A DNA stretch of 52,925 nt from Ruminococcus sp. Phil11 (GTDB taxonomy: Bacteria; Bacillota; Clostridia; Oscillospirales; Ruminococcaceae), in the NCBI GenBank assembly GCA_001940925.1, contig MSGZ01000008.1:19820-72744 (forward strand), written 5' to 3'. Position 1 is the stretch's first letter. Every line of letters begins with the position of its first letter. Positions 15,956-25,194 of this stretch are shown piece by piece. Position numbers and translations under genes: made by a program. A model generated the notes under the pieces. It had not been told where the DNA came from, searched no databases, and was given only the letters and a program-made list of their open reading frames with translations.

Positions 15956-16858
15956 ATGTACCAAATATGTTCGCTTGCTGCGCTTGCAGCACAAAAGGGG
16001 TGGAAAGAATGGCAGTTTTACAGTGCCAAATTCTTCCTCATGGCCGTACCGATCGTGTTTCTGTACGGCATCTGTATCGGCAGCTTTCTGAATGTCGTCA
16101 TCATCCGGCTGCCGCGCGGTGAATCGCTGATCAAGCGTTCCTCACACTGCATGACCTGCGGTGCAAAGATCCGGATCATTGATCTGATCCCGGTGTTCAG
16201 CTGGCTCTTTCTGCGTGGCAGATGTCACAGCTGCGGCGAAAAGATCTCGCCCCGGTATCCGATCGTGGAGGCACTCAACGGATTCCTGTACCTCGCATGC
16301 TTTGCGGCCTTCGGCATGAACGCGAATGCATTTCTGATGTGCATTTTCGCTTCCCTGCTGGTCTGCATCGCCTTCATTGACTGGGATACCATGGACATGT
16401 ACATTCCGATGCTGCTGATCATCGCGGCACTTGCGATCCCTTCTCATTTCTTAACAAGAATCACGATCATGGATCGCGTCATCGGGCTTTTCGCAGTCAG
16501 CGTGCCGTTTTTCCTGATCGGTGAGATCAGCGGTGCTTTCATCAAGAAGAAAACCGGTGAAAAGATCCGCGGTATTGAGCTTGGTGATACGATCCTGATG
16601 GCATGTGCAGGTGTTTATCTCGGCTGGAAGGCCGTTGTTCCTGCGGCATTCATCGGCATTATTCTTGGTGCAATCGTCGGAATCATTCTGAAGAAGAAAA
16701 CAGCGGAATCCAAAATGGCATTCGGACCGTTCCTGTGCATCGGTCTGCTGCTTGGTGCAATGTTCGGTGAAGAGCTCACCAAAATGTATCTGGAATTCAT
16801 GCACTCCAGCTTCTATCCGGAAACAGCTTACATGCTGCTTTGTTCGGTATTCCGCTGA
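15956..16858 (+). CDS. pilD: prepilin peptidase / N-methyltransferase
   Basis: A 300-residue polytopic membrane aspartic protease that removes the short leader from prepilins and methylates the new N-terminus. A start-proximal membrane segment (about 25-47, with GICIGSFLNVVIIRLPRG) is followed by the zinc motif CMTCGAKI and CHSCGEKIS at about 62-95. The first catalytic Asp lies in FIDWDTMDMYIP and the second in ELGDTILM. AAGGAGG sits 6 bases before the ATG at 15956. It is the only pilus gene on the plus strand and splits the minus-strand genes into two transcription units. Its substrates here should be the two pilins and two or three minor pilins. Confidence 0.94.
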   Translation: MYQICSLAALAAQKGWKEWQFYSAKFFLMAVPIVFLYGICIGSFLNVVIIRLPRGESLIKRSSHCMTCGAKIRIIDLIPVFSWLFLRGRCHSCGEKISPRYPIVEALNGFLYLACFAAFGMNANAFLMCIFASLLVCIAFIDWDTMDMYIPMLLIIAALAIPSHFLTRITIMDRVIGLFAVSVPFFLIGEISGAFIKKKTGEKIRGIELGDTILMACAGVYLGWKAVVPAAFIGIILGAIVGIILKKKTAESKMAFGPFLCIGLLLGAMFGEELTKMYLEFMHSSFYPETAYMLLCSVFR

Positions 16859-16873
16859 AGCATTCTGAAATAC

Positions 16874-16904
16874 GGGCAGCCGGCAACACCGGCTGCCCAT
16901 TTTC
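16874..16904. terminator. terminator between convergent pilD and minor pilin gene
   Basis: GGGCAGCCGG / CCGGCTGCCC is a perfect 10 bp stem with a 5-base loop, followed by ATTTTCGTTT on the plus strand. It probably also stops the minus-strand operon. Confidence 0.8.
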
Positions 16905-16926
16905 GTTTCTGCTATGGAATTGTCTG

Positions 16927-18405
16927 TCAGGTTCCGGGGTTCGCGAATGCGTTGTTGACTTGCTGCTGATAATTCTGCGCATTAGCATTATCAATATTGC
17001 CGTGCGCGTCAACGCCATAACCGGCAGTCGTCTCAGGCAGCGTGAAGATGAAATAGAAGCCCGGGATCGACGTACCGTCAAGGTTGCCGCGGAAACCGGG
17101 ATCTACACCGGAAGTCGGCGTGCTGATCGAAGCCGCAGTCGCTGCATAGTTCGGACCCTCGCAAGGCTCCTGATGCTCCGGCTCTCCCGAATACTGGGTA
17201 CGGTAGGCACCGTTCGCAGCTTCCGTAAGGATAAACGGACGGAGATAACGCGGGATCGGGTACAGCATATCCTGGAAATACTCCTGACCGGTTGTACGGT
17301 TGATATCGTAGCCCGTCACGCCCGGATCATGGAAAACCTTGTAATCCATAGCGGCTGCTGTGTAGTTCTCGTTTTCATACGTACCTTCCGGATTCAGAAC
17401 ATTCTTCATCGAGAAGGACGAAGAATAGCGTCTGAAAATATTGTTGCGCATCAGTCGGGAGCCTGTACCGCTCAATCCAACGGTTTCAGTACCGTCCGGC
17501 TGATTTTCGCCGCCGATCTTGCTGATCTCGTAAGCGCGAACCCAGATTGTGCAGTCCTCGGCGTTGAAGCCCACCACCGTATTCGGGTCAACTCTCTCAT
17601 CGCCTCTTTGTGTCAGATCAATCTGATTGTTGTATTGATCAAACGAGGTCTCACCGGCTGCAAACAAATCCTGGTCGTTCAGGATGAACTGATAATCGAA
17701 ATTGCCGTAAAGCTTCTGGTTGACGTACCACGGCTCAACCGTGTACGCAGCGGTCGTTGCATCAAACTCACCGGTCGTATTATCGAACGGGAACTGATAC
17801 ATCACGATCTTGCCGGCGTTCTTGCGGAGCTGATTGAATCTCTGCAGAGAGTCGATCAGGTTGTTGTTGGTGGAACCGATGATGTCAACATCATTGCGGT
17901 CAAAATAGTCAGCAGGTGTACTGTTGTCAAACACCATAACCCAGATCGTGCCGCGGCAGTTGATGTAATCCCGCAGTGCACTTTGCGCATAGGAAGAGCC
18001 GTCATTCTGCGTCAGAACCGTCATCGCGCTGTCTCTGCCGTTCTGATCTGTAAAGGACTTGTTTCTGCCGAAAAACTCATTGTAGAAGTTCTGCACATGA
18101 CGATACAGGTCACCGCTCGGGGTATAATCAGATGGATCGTTGCTGTCATGAATCGTTCTCGGGTTATCATAAGGCTGATAGTCAATATAGCAGCGGACAC
18201 GATCCGCATACTTCAGGTTGCCTTCGATCGCGATCTTCATGTTATCCATGCAGGCAGTCGCACTTTCAAAGTTGCCGCTTCGGACAAAGAATCTTGACAC
18301 GGGGATCAGAAGCTGAAGGACACTGAACATGATCAATGAAAACAGTGCCATAACAATGACCAGCTCGACCAGCGTGAAGCCCTTTAGCCGTTGTTTCATT
18401 TTCAT
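16927..18405 (-). CDS. prepilin-like minor pilin with large head domain (PilW/GspJ-like position)
   Basis: A 492-residue protein with a prepilin N-terminus. A basic leader ending in KG precedes FTLVELVIVMALFSLIMFSVLQLLIP, with Glu at +5. The head (about 50-492) is very large for a minor pilin and rich in Asn, Asp, Tyr and aromatic residues. It has few cysteines and no domain I recognise. The ATG at 18405 is set by GAGAGGAG 10 bases upstream. It is the last gene of the pilC-to-minor-pilin operon. A 72 bp gap with a perfect hairpin separates it from the preceding gene. It probably sits at or near the pilus tip; ligand binding is inference. Confidence 0.85.
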   Translation of the reverse strand: MKMKQRLKGFTLVELVIVMALFSLIMFSVLQLLIPVSRFFVRSGNFESATACMDNMKIAIEGNLKYADRVRCYIDYQPYDNPRTIHDSNDPSDYTPSGDLYRHVQNFYNEFFGRNKSFTDQNGRDSAMTVLTQNDGSSYAQSALRDYINCRGTIWVMVFDNSTPADYFDRNDVDIIGSTNNNLIDSLQRFNQLRKNAGKIVMYQFPFDNTTGEFDATTAAYTVEPWYVNQKLYGNFDYQFILNDQDLFAAGETSFDQYNNQIDLTQRGDERVDPNTVVGFNAEDCTIWVRAYEISKIGGENQPDGTETVGLSGTGSRLMRNNIFRRYSSSFSMKNVLNPEGTYENENYTAAAMDYKVFHDPGVTGYDINRTTGQEYFQDMLYPIPRYLRPFILTEAANGAYRTQYSGEPEHQEPCEGPNYAATAASISTPTSGVDPGFRGNLDGTSIPGFYFIFTLPETTAGYGVDAHGNIDNANAQNYQQQVNNAFANPGT

Positions 18406-18431
18406 GGTTTCTCTACTCCTCTCCTTTGGCA

Positions 18432-18456
18432 CCCTGCGGGGCCGTGCCCCGCAGGG
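18432..18456. repeat. perfect GC-rich intercistronic hairpin
   Basis: CCCTGCGGGGC and GCCCCGCAGGG form an 11 bp perfect stem with a 3-base loop between two co-directional minor pilin genes. No T run follows on the minus strand, so it is unlikely to be a simple terminator and more likely an mRNA processing or stability element. Confidence 0.75.
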
Positions 18457-18477
18457 AAGCCAAATTATCAGCCGATA

Positions 18478-19614
18478 TCACTGGTCATATTCGCTCAGGT
18501 TGAAGTTACCCGTGCTGTTGCTTCTGCATACGATGATGCCGCGGCTTCTCTGCTGCGGCGTCAGCGCCCGCGTATCTGCAGCGATATTCAGGTCAATAAT
18601 TGCCATAGAATGACTGTAATAGCTCTCAGTGGTACCGCGCATAACATACATGTACACAGTCGGGATCTCAACAGACAGTCTGACAAGCGGTGTGTTGGTC
18701 GTCGGATTCATCGTGTTGTCATCAATGAAGTTGATCACAACATTGTATCCGTTGCCGTTGGACTCAGCATTGTTGCTGATGTTGTTGGAAACCTGCATAC
18801 GCGTCTCCGTATTCTGATCCGTCAGATTCTCGATCGAGAAAGTCAGTGGCTGTGTGCCGTTCGGGTTCCATGTGTTGGTACCGTTCGGGTCAAATGTACC
18901 GACCGCCATATTTACGACGTCGTTCATCGTAAGCCCCGGGAGCGGAGCAAGCGTGCGGCTCGGCGTTGACCAGTAGACCGGTGTCTGTGCCAGCGGATCA
19001 ATTCCGGCCAGCGCATTCTCATCAATCAGACGCGAGTTTCCGTTCGCATCCTGTGCGGTAACCTCAACACGGGAAATGTTTTGCATGAACGTAAACGCAT
19101 CTCGCTGCGCCTGCGTTTTCTCCGCTTCCGTCAGGCCGTCACGGTTCAGGAACGGGACTACCATCAGATTCATGTGGAAATCATATCCCGGGAACCGATC
19201 GTTGATCGCATTTGTGGTATACGTAATGAACCGGAAATTGATATCTTCGGCGTAGTCGATCGTGCCGTTCAGATTGGGGTTTGTGTAGCGTGCTTCCCAT
19301 TCGTTGTAGTTCGTCGGCGCGATCGAACCTGCAGCATTTGCTTCGATGAACTGGGGCGCGCCGTAGGAAACAGTTGCCGTTTTCGGAATCGCGTTGCCGT
19401 TCGCATCTGTTGCGGTCAGCCGTATGGCTGCCGTAACGATCTGGTTATCAGCAAATTTCGCCTCAAAGGAGAGACGCTCATTGAGCTGATTGGTCGACCG
19501 CATCGTCGCATTGACGACAGACATGATCTCCATCAGAAGCAAGCCAAGCAGCGCATAAATGAAGAGGGACACGATGACTTCCATGAGCGTCATGCCTTTT
19601 AGCTTTTTCTTCAT
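18478..19614 (-). CDS. prepilin-like minor pilin (PilV-like)
   Basis: A 378-residue protein with a prepilin-type N-terminus. MKKKLKG is the leader, then MTLMEVIVSLFIYALLGLLLMEIM with Glu at +5; Met at +1 in place of Phe is a common minor-pilin variation. The head (about 40-378) is rich in Asn and Thr, for example around ESNGNGYNVV and DDNTMNPTTNTP, with no known domain seen. GGAGG lies 6 bases before the ATG. It sits 17 bp after the 950-residue gene, so they are co-translated. Minor pilins of this type usually prime assembly; its specific role here is unknown. Confidence 0.85.
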   Translation of the reverse strand: MKKKLKGMTLMEVIVSLFIYALLGLLLMEIMSVVNATMRSTNQLNERLSFEAKFADNQIVTAAIRLTATDANGNAIPKTATVSYGAPQFIEANAAGSIAPTNYNEWEARYTNPNLNGTIDYAEDINFRFITYTTNAINDRFPGYDFHMNLMVVPFLNRDGLTEAEKTQAQRDAFTFMQNISRVEVTAQDANGNSRLIDENALAGIDPLAQTPVYWSTPSRTLAPLPGLTMNDVVNMAVGTFDPNGTNTWNPNGTQPLTFSIENLTDQNTETRMQVSNNISNNAESNGNGYNVVINFIDDNTMNPTTNTPLVRLSVEIPTVYMYVMRGTTESYYSHSMAIIDLNIAADTRALTPQQRSRGIIVCRSNSTGNFNLSEYDQ

Positions 19615-19631
19615 GATGCATCCTCCTTTCG

Positions 19632-22484
19632 TTATGCTGCGCCTCTGTGGCTGTTGTCAAAGTTGCGGACATTGTTTTCGCCGTTTGCGTCACTGTCGTT
19701 GCCGCCTACTGTCGGAACAACAACGCGCGGCGGGTTCGAGTCGGTGCCCATGGAGCCGATATAGGCCGTCATTGCGCAGCGGTCATTCAAATCGATCGTA
19801 TCAACCATGAACGAACCGACAGCCCAGACATAGGTCGTGCCCTCAGACGGAGTTGTGACATCGCATCTCTCACGGTATGTGATATGCTTGTTACCGGAGT
19901 TCACGGTGTTGAACACCAGGCTGGACACCGGCATTGCAACGTCTGCGTTCAGCATGTCAGCTTTGCCTTTTAAGAGGTAAGTATGACCTGCCTCACCGTA
20001 AACCGTAAAGTTCGGCACCAGCTCATAAGCGAACTTGACATTGCCGGAGAGCGTAGACCAGCCCGCTTCATCCGGATAGGTCGGGCTCTGCACAACAGAC
20101 ATTTCGCCTGCATTCCACTGACGGAGAATACCCGTTGTACGCATATACAGATTCATCATGAAGCTGTCATCGGGACAACCGAAGTCATCCTTCAGGAACA
20201 CACGAACCTGCGAGCGTGCAACAAATTTGTTGTCGTCAATATATGCTGTCGGGCTGGAATAATTACCGCCCGAATAGGAAGCCGTGTTGTTGACGACAAA
20301 GTCAACGTCTTGCCCGCTGTACTGCGGGTGACCCTTCAGCACGATATTAATCGTATCGGTGCCCGTCAGATTGCTGGGATCCACAAAGATCTTTCTGTAT
20401 TGATTTGTGTCGATCTCACAGCTCGAATCGACAACATAGTAATCTGTCAGAGTGACAGCATCCGAACCCGTCGCCAATCTGCCGGATGCATCATGTGAGA
20501 TCGTCTCGATCGTTTTCGGCGTTCCGGAATACGCCGGCAGTGCATTGTTGTTATTGTACACTCTCAGAAATTCGTCATAGCTCGTCACACTGGTAATGCC
20601 GTTGGCAACCAGATTGCCGATCGCGCTTTCAGGATTTGAATAGGTGTGGGTCGGAATCATCCAGTAGCCCTTCAGGCTCGTCGTGTACGGCACCCAGGCT
20701 TTACCGGTCGGAGTGTTAAAGTCCTTGACCTTCCACTCATGGCCGCACGCCTGGCTCTCCTTAATATAATCATCATTCGAGGTCAGATTGCCGTTTCCGT
20801 CTACTGTAAAGGGATTTGCATCCTGATAAACAGCCAGATCCCAGCGGTAGTAGGTCTGGAACAGCTCATCGAGGCGGCTGATATACGGCATCAGTCTGTA
20901 GTCAAACTCGCCTTTGTTCTGAGATCTAGTGTAGTTCGCGTCATAGTTTGCGCTTGCCTCACCCCATGCAGCATCACCGGTAACGACGCCGCCGGCCGCA
21001 GTACCGCTGACAGTTCCGACAGAGATGATTCTGCCCTGCACTTCAACATTCTCATTCAGAGTCAGCGTGCTGCCCTTCTGCGTCATAATGATATCGCCCG
21101 GGACAACAAATTTTTGATTCTCGCCTTTGCCGTACAGCGTCAGGCTCTTGTTGTTACAGACGATATTGCCGCCGACTGACGGCATATAGTTGCACACATT
21201 TGCGACCTTATTCACCTGAACAGTGACAAAGTTGTTCAGCGCAGTCGCATCGTCGCCCCTGCACCATGTCGATTCCGCTTTCGGATCGTACATATAGACG
21301 TCACCAGACACGCTGAGATTGCGTCCGAAGTTGTCGCCGGTGGAAACGCCGCCGCAGTACAGATTGATCGGAAGAACGCTGCCGGTCTCACCAAGCAGTG
21401 CAAACCCGGTATTCGTCGGGAAACGAACCATACCGTCCACGTAGACATAGTTGCTCGCTTTGGTGAATACGTCGCTGACCGCGTTCGATACTTTGGAGCG
21501 GAAGAAAAGACCCTGGTTGTCACAATTGAGGTCACCGTAGATCGTGACACCCTCTCTTGCAGACTGGAACTCGCACACGGTCTTCACGCGGGAGTAGACG
21601 TTGTTGACGAAGATGCAGTTGCCGACCGTCATCATCTTATCATTGGTAATATACAGATTGTAGGGATCCTTGCCGGTCCACGACTCGTTCCATTCGCCCT
21701 TATAATACTTATCCGATGTATCAATGGACTCATAGAAGCTGGTGTTGCCGTTTCTTCTGAACATACCCAGCGGCAGTGTTGCAAGATTGCTGTAGCACGG
21801 GCCGAGGGTAATGTTGTTGTTCACAAAGCCGACATTTCCGAACGACAGCATCGCAGGCGAGCTGTAGGTCGGAGTAGGCGTGTTCTGCTGTCCTTGCTGC
21901 TGCTCGATTCTGCTCACAGTGTAGGTACCGCGGTTGAGAGCCTCGACCGGCAGCGACTGAACCGGTGCCTGGAAATTCTCATAGAGATACTGGCTGACAG
22001 AATATGTGGATACATTTCTGCCGTTGCCGACGCTTGCTGTTGCGGTGATACGCCATGTTTCACGCGGATGCAGCGCGCGGGTCGCGTCGTCCCAGACCAC
22101 TTCCGGGTTCAGCTTCTCGATCCGGCAGACGACCATGTCGTCTGTCTCGTCGCTGGGCGTATCAGTGAACTGGATCTCGGTACCGTCAAATTTCACATGG
22201 ATCTCGCCGTCCTGTCTGCCTTGAGGATCGGCAGAATTTGTGACACTGTGCGTGACCCAGTCATGGAACGCTCCGTCGGAATAAGCACTGAACGTCACCG
22301 CATCAATTGCCGCGTTTGCCGCATACTGCGCCTGCGACTCAAAATACGTGTAATACGATCTGCGCTTTGCTGATGTCGTCAGTGTCAGTGTCGTCATCAG
22401 CAGTACAACCATCACAAGCATGACCGTGACAACTGTGAATAAGACTGTACCCTTCGCCTTTCCTTTCCCCATTTTTCGTTTCAT
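19632..22484 (-). CDS. very large PilX/GspK-like surface protein (candidate pilus tip protein)
   Basis: A 950-residue protein with one N-terminal membrane helix after a basic GKGKAKG leader (TVLFTVVTVMLVMVVLLMTTLTL, about 13-35). A pilin-like QAQYAANAAIDA helix follows, then about 880 extracellular residues. The expected Glu at +5 is absent, as in GspK/PilX-type tip subunits. The middle (about 200-520) has repeated short blocks such as VSGDVYMYD, VGGNIVCNN, VPGDIIMTQ and VQGRIISVG, spaced like turns of a right-handed beta-helix. That suggests an elongated adhesin-like domain. No catalytic motif is seen. It sits between pilO and the minor pilins in the same operon, which supports a pilus role. 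Adhesion is inference. Confidence 0.75.
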   Translation of the reverse strand: MKRKMGKGKAKGTVLFTVVTVMLVMVVLLMTTLTLTTSAKRRSYYTYFESQAQYAANAAIDAVTFSAYSDGAFHDWVTHSVTNSADPQGRQDGEIHVKFDGTEIQFTDTPSDETDDMVVCRIEKLNPEVVWDDATRALHPRETWRITATASVGNGRNVSTYSVSQYLYENFQAPVQSLPVEALNRGTYTVSRIEQQQGQQNTPTPTYSSPAMLSFGNVGFVNNNITLGPCYSNLATLPLGMFRRNGNTSFYESIDTSDKYYKGEWNESWTGKDPYNLYITNDKMMTVGNCIFVNNVYSRVKTVCEFQSAREGVTIYGDLNCDNQGLFFRSKVSNAVSDVFTKASNYVYVDGMVRFPTNTGFALLGETGSVLPINLYCGGVSTGDNFGRNLSVSGDVYMYDPKAESTWCRGDDATALNNFVTVQVNKVANVCNYMPSVGGNIVCNNKSLTLYGKGENQKFVVPGDIIMTQKGSTLTLNENVEVQGRIISVGTVSGTAAGGVVTGDAAWGEASANYDANYTRSQNKGEFDYRLMPYISRLDELFQTYYRWDLAVYQDANPFTVDGNGNLTSNDDYIKESQACGHEWKVKDFNTPTGKAWVPYTTSLKGYWMIPTHTYSNPESAIGNLVANGITSVTSYDEFLRVYNNNNALPAYSGTPKTIETISHDASGRLATGSDAVTLTDYYVVDSSCEIDTNQYRKIFVDPSNLTGTDTINIVLKGHPQYSGQDVDFVVNNTASYSGGNYSSPTAYIDDNKFVARSQVRVFLKDDFGCPDDSFMMNLYMRTTGILRQWNAGEMSVVQSPTYPDEAGWSTLSGNVKFAYELVPNFTVYGEAGHTYLLKGKADMLNADVAMPVSSLVFNTVNSGNKHITYRERCDVTTPSEGTTYVWAVGSFMVDTIDLNDRCAMTAYIGSMGTDSNPPRVVVPTVGGNDSDANGENNVRNFDNSHRGAA

Positions 22485-22512
22485 ATTGAAACCACCTTTC
22501 TCAATTGCGGAT

Positions 22513-22542
22513 AGCCTTCTTAAAGTTCCCCCTAAGAAGGCT
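22513..22542. repeat. perfect intercistronic hairpin between pilO-like and tip protein genes
   Basis: AGCCTTCTTA / TAAGAAGGCT is a 10 bp perfect stem with a 10-base loop in the 75 bp gap. The minus-strand side has no T run, so read-through with altered mRNA stability is more likely than full termination. Confidence 0.7.
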
Positions 22543-22559
22543 GCCGCGACGGATCCGGG

Positions 22560-23444
22560 TTATTCGGCAACTTTCGTTCTCCACTCATTGCCGTTCCAGA
22601 TCGTTTCGTCATATGCAGGGCCGACATCCGGCTTTTGCGGCTCCTGAATATAGTATGCGATGTATTCAACTGTCACTTCTGTGTAGTCCTTTTCCTCACC
22701 GTTTTTGCCTGCATTTGCGTTCGCTGCAGCAGCAACCGGGTTGCCGTCTTCATCCGTCTGACCCTGCTGGACGCCCGTACCGTCCTCAAGGTCTTCGTTG
22801 AAGTTGCAGTCGGCAAGCTTAACAGATGTGATCAGCATGGCATCCTTATTGTCCTTTGCGTACTTTTCGATCGCATCCAGGAATGTCATCAGATCCTCAC
22901 GCTTGATCTTTACCACGAAGGTTTCCGTGCCGGCACTGATCGTCTGTGCCTTTTTACTCGCGAGCAGATTCACATCATGGAGCTTCTCTTCCGCCGCCTT
23001 CGCAAGAGAACCGTCCAGGTCTGCTGCCTCATAGAGCGGATAGGTCACGACATTCGGCGCATAGTAATAGAAATTGATCGCACTTGCACCCTCGTCGCTT
23101 ACATCCATTTTGCTCTTCACTGCGACTTTGTTTTCAATAAAGTCCTCAGTGTTCATGAAGCCCTGCAGGAACTCATCCATCTCAACAGAGGTCATCTCAT
23201 CGGTAAAATCCTTGGAGAGATCCAGACCGGTCTGATAGTTGTTGTTGATAGATTCCTGTCTGACCGGAATCAGGTTAAAGGAATCCAGCTTTTTCTGCCA
23301 TTCTGCCTTCGCGGTATCCAGGGTTTCCTTGTTCTTCTTCATTTTCTCGTAGGTCGGCTTGATAAACACAAAGATGCCGATACCGAAAATCACGATTACA
23401 ATTGCGACAATCAATACGATTCGCTCACGATAGCTTAATTTCAT
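22560..23444 (-). CDS. pilO: PilO-like pilus assembly protein
   Basis: A 294-residue bitopic membrane protein. A short cytoplasmic tail (MKLSYRER) is followed by one membrane helix (about 9-28), then a charged coiled-coil-like segment (about 30-60) and an extracellular alpha/beta domain with a Gly/Ala/Asn-rich insertion near 235-250. This is the PilO layout, and the position after a PilM-PilN protein fits. PilO aligns the assembly platform with PilM and PilN. The start codon overlaps the stop codon of the preceding gene by one base (TAATG), so translation is coupled. Confidence 0.8.
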   Translation of the reverse strand: MKLSYRERIVLIVAIVIVIFGIGIFVFIKPTYEKMKKNKETLDTAKAEWQKKLDSFNLIPVRQESINNNYQTGLDLSKDFTDEMTSVEMDEFLQGFMNTEDFIENKVAVKSKMDVSDEGASAINFYYYAPNVVTYPLYEAADLDGSLAKAAEEKLHDVNLLASKKAQTISAGTETFVVKIKREDLMTFLDAIEKYAKDNKDAMLITSVKLADCNFNEDLEDGTGVQQGQTDEDGNPVAAAANANAGKNGEEKDYTEVTVEYIAYYIQEPQKPDVGPAYDETIWNGNEWRTKVAE

Positions 23445-25111
23445 TACTGTGCCTCCTCTGCGTTCTGCTCATATACGCTCAGATCCACCGGATCGCCCTT
23501 GACTTGAACACTCAGGTCCATCTTGATGGTATCCTTGTCCTTTTCATCATCGTTCTGGGCGACCGGATTGCCGTCAGCGTCTGTCTGCTGCTGCTGTGCA
23601 GCTTCCTTCTTGAGCACCTCTATTCCCTGAACCGTGTATCCAGAATACGGAACATCATAGACATCGTCAAGATCACGCAGTGCACGGATCACCTTGGTCG
23701 GAATCACAGGCATCGGAGTATCCTCTTCTTTTTCATAGATAAAGGAAATCTTAAAAATGCCGTCGCCGTAATCAAATGTTTCAAAGCTCAGAACATCCTT
23801 AACTGCCTTCTCATCGGCTGGATCCACATCAAGGCCTTCGCAGACGGTCTTCTCAATTGTCTCTCTCAGCTCTTCGTAATGTCTGGAGACCGGCTTCGCC
23901 TTCGAAACGTAAGAATTGATCGCATCTCTTGCGCCGCTCACGTAACTCTTGACAGTTGCCTGCTTTTCGATCAGCATGTTCTGCTGCTCATCCAGGGATG
24001 CAGCATACTTGGAGCTCTGCTTCTCCTGGATCAGCTCGATCTGCTTCTGGTAGCTTCTGCTCTTCATCTTGAGATAGAACCAGGTGCCGAAGCAGGAGCC
24101 TGCAGCGATCAGGGCACAGAGGCCGAGGATCAGGAAGTAGGAGCTGTCGGACTTGATCTTGTTGTTGTTGATCGTATCCGTCTCGAGCAGATTGATGCGC
24201 TCGTTCTCCTTGTTGCGCTTATACATTGCGCCGATCGCATTTGCATAGGAGGAGAACTCCAGGTTCTCGTAGCCGTGGATCTGCGGCGGCACATTGATGA
24301 TGCTGGTGCGGATGCCCATCTTCTCCAGCTCATTGGTGAGTCGGACATATTCATGGGTATCACCGTAGAACACAACATTTTCGATCGGATCGCTGCCGGC
24401 CTTGGACTTCTGGAACTGCAGCATACGGAAGATGTTCTCGTTGACTGCCTCGAACACGTAATCCTCGGAATCATCATAGTCCTCGGCAGAGATCGAAGCG
24501 AAACGGGAGAACGAGAGCTGGCTGTTCTCATAGAGGTTCAGCGAAATGAAGTTGTTGTCGATCTGAACAGCGAGCAGCGGCATCTTTGCCTTGGTCTTGT
24601 TATCTGCAAGCAGGACCTTGGTGATGCAGTTGCAGCCGATCATGACGCTGCGCAGGTTGATCTGCAGCATGTTGAACACACGCTTGTAGCAGTCAACGAC
24701 TTCATACGGACAAGCCGTTGCAAGCACCTTAACCGCACCGTCGGTCTGATCGGAATCGCCGACGATGATGTAGGAAACAGAATAGGAATCGTCGATGCCG
24801 AGTGCAGCTGCCATTTCCGCACGGACCATCTTCATGAAGTCCTGTTGCTTCTCCGCCTTCTGGATGTGCAGTTCCTTGAAGATCGTCATGTTGGACGAAA
24901 TGCTGACGATCGCTTCCTTGTCAGGCATCTTCTTTTCACGGATGGCCTGATTGATCATCGTAGCAAGACGGGCAACATCGCGGACGTGACCGTTCACGAT
25001 GATATCGGGTTCCAGGTTCAGGGTCGTTGCGGAGCTGATACGGATCTTGCCGCCGCTCTCAGTACCCTTGATAATCCTGATAATACGATCAGTAATGTCA
25101 AAAGAAAGCAT
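23444..25111 (-). CDS. PilM-PilN fusion protein
   Basis: A 555-residue protein. Residues 1-295 look like the actin-fold PilM: MLSFDITDRIIRII start, an AIVSIS strand and an LLAVQIDNNFISL strand. A linker then brings ERINLLE at about 304-310, the usual start of PilN, followed by a membrane helix at about 324-346. A coiled-coil region (about 348-400) and an extracellular domain (about 405-555) end in a Gln/Asp-rich segment. In most species PilM and PilN are separate and bind through the PilN INLLP peptide; here the two are covalently joined. GAGGTGG precedes the ATG. It follows pilC by 83 bp and overlaps pilO. Confidence 0.85.
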   Translation of the reverse strand: MLSFDITDRIIRIIKGTESGGKIRISSATTLNLEPDIIVNGHVRDVARLATMINQAIREKKMPDKEAIVSISSNMTIFKELHIQKAEKQQDFMKMVRAEMAAALGIDDSYSVSYIIVGDSDQTDGAVKVLATACPYEVVDCYKRVFNMLQINLRSVMIGCNCITKVLLADNKTKAKMPLLAVQIDNNFISLNLYENSQLSFSRFASISAEDYDDSEDYVFEAVNENIFRMLQFQKSKAGSDPIENVVFYGDTHEYVRLTNELEKMGIRTSIINVPPQIHGYENLEFSSYANAIGAMYKRNKENERINLLETDTINNNKIKSDSSYFLILGLCALIAAGSCFGTWFYLKMKSRSYQKQIELIQEKQSSKYAASLDEQQNMLIEKQATVKSYVSGARDAINSYVSKAKPVSRHYEELRETIEKTVCEGLDVDPADEKAVKDVLSFETFDYGDGIFKISFIYEKEEDTPMPVIPTKVIRALRDLDDVYDVPYSGYTVQGIEVLKKEAAQQQQTDADGNPVAQNDDEKDKDTIKMDLSVQVKGDPVDLSVYEQNAEEAQ

Positions 25112-25194
25112 TTGGTATTTCCACCTCTCTGATTATTTGTTTTCGCGGTATCTTTGTTATGCTGCGGCGGCTGCCGCAGACTTTTTTCTGCGGA

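Noticed and set aside
23402..25132. 576-codon open frame on the plus strand
   Set aside because: It is a shadow of the PilM-PilN gene, a result of biased codon use on the coding strand.
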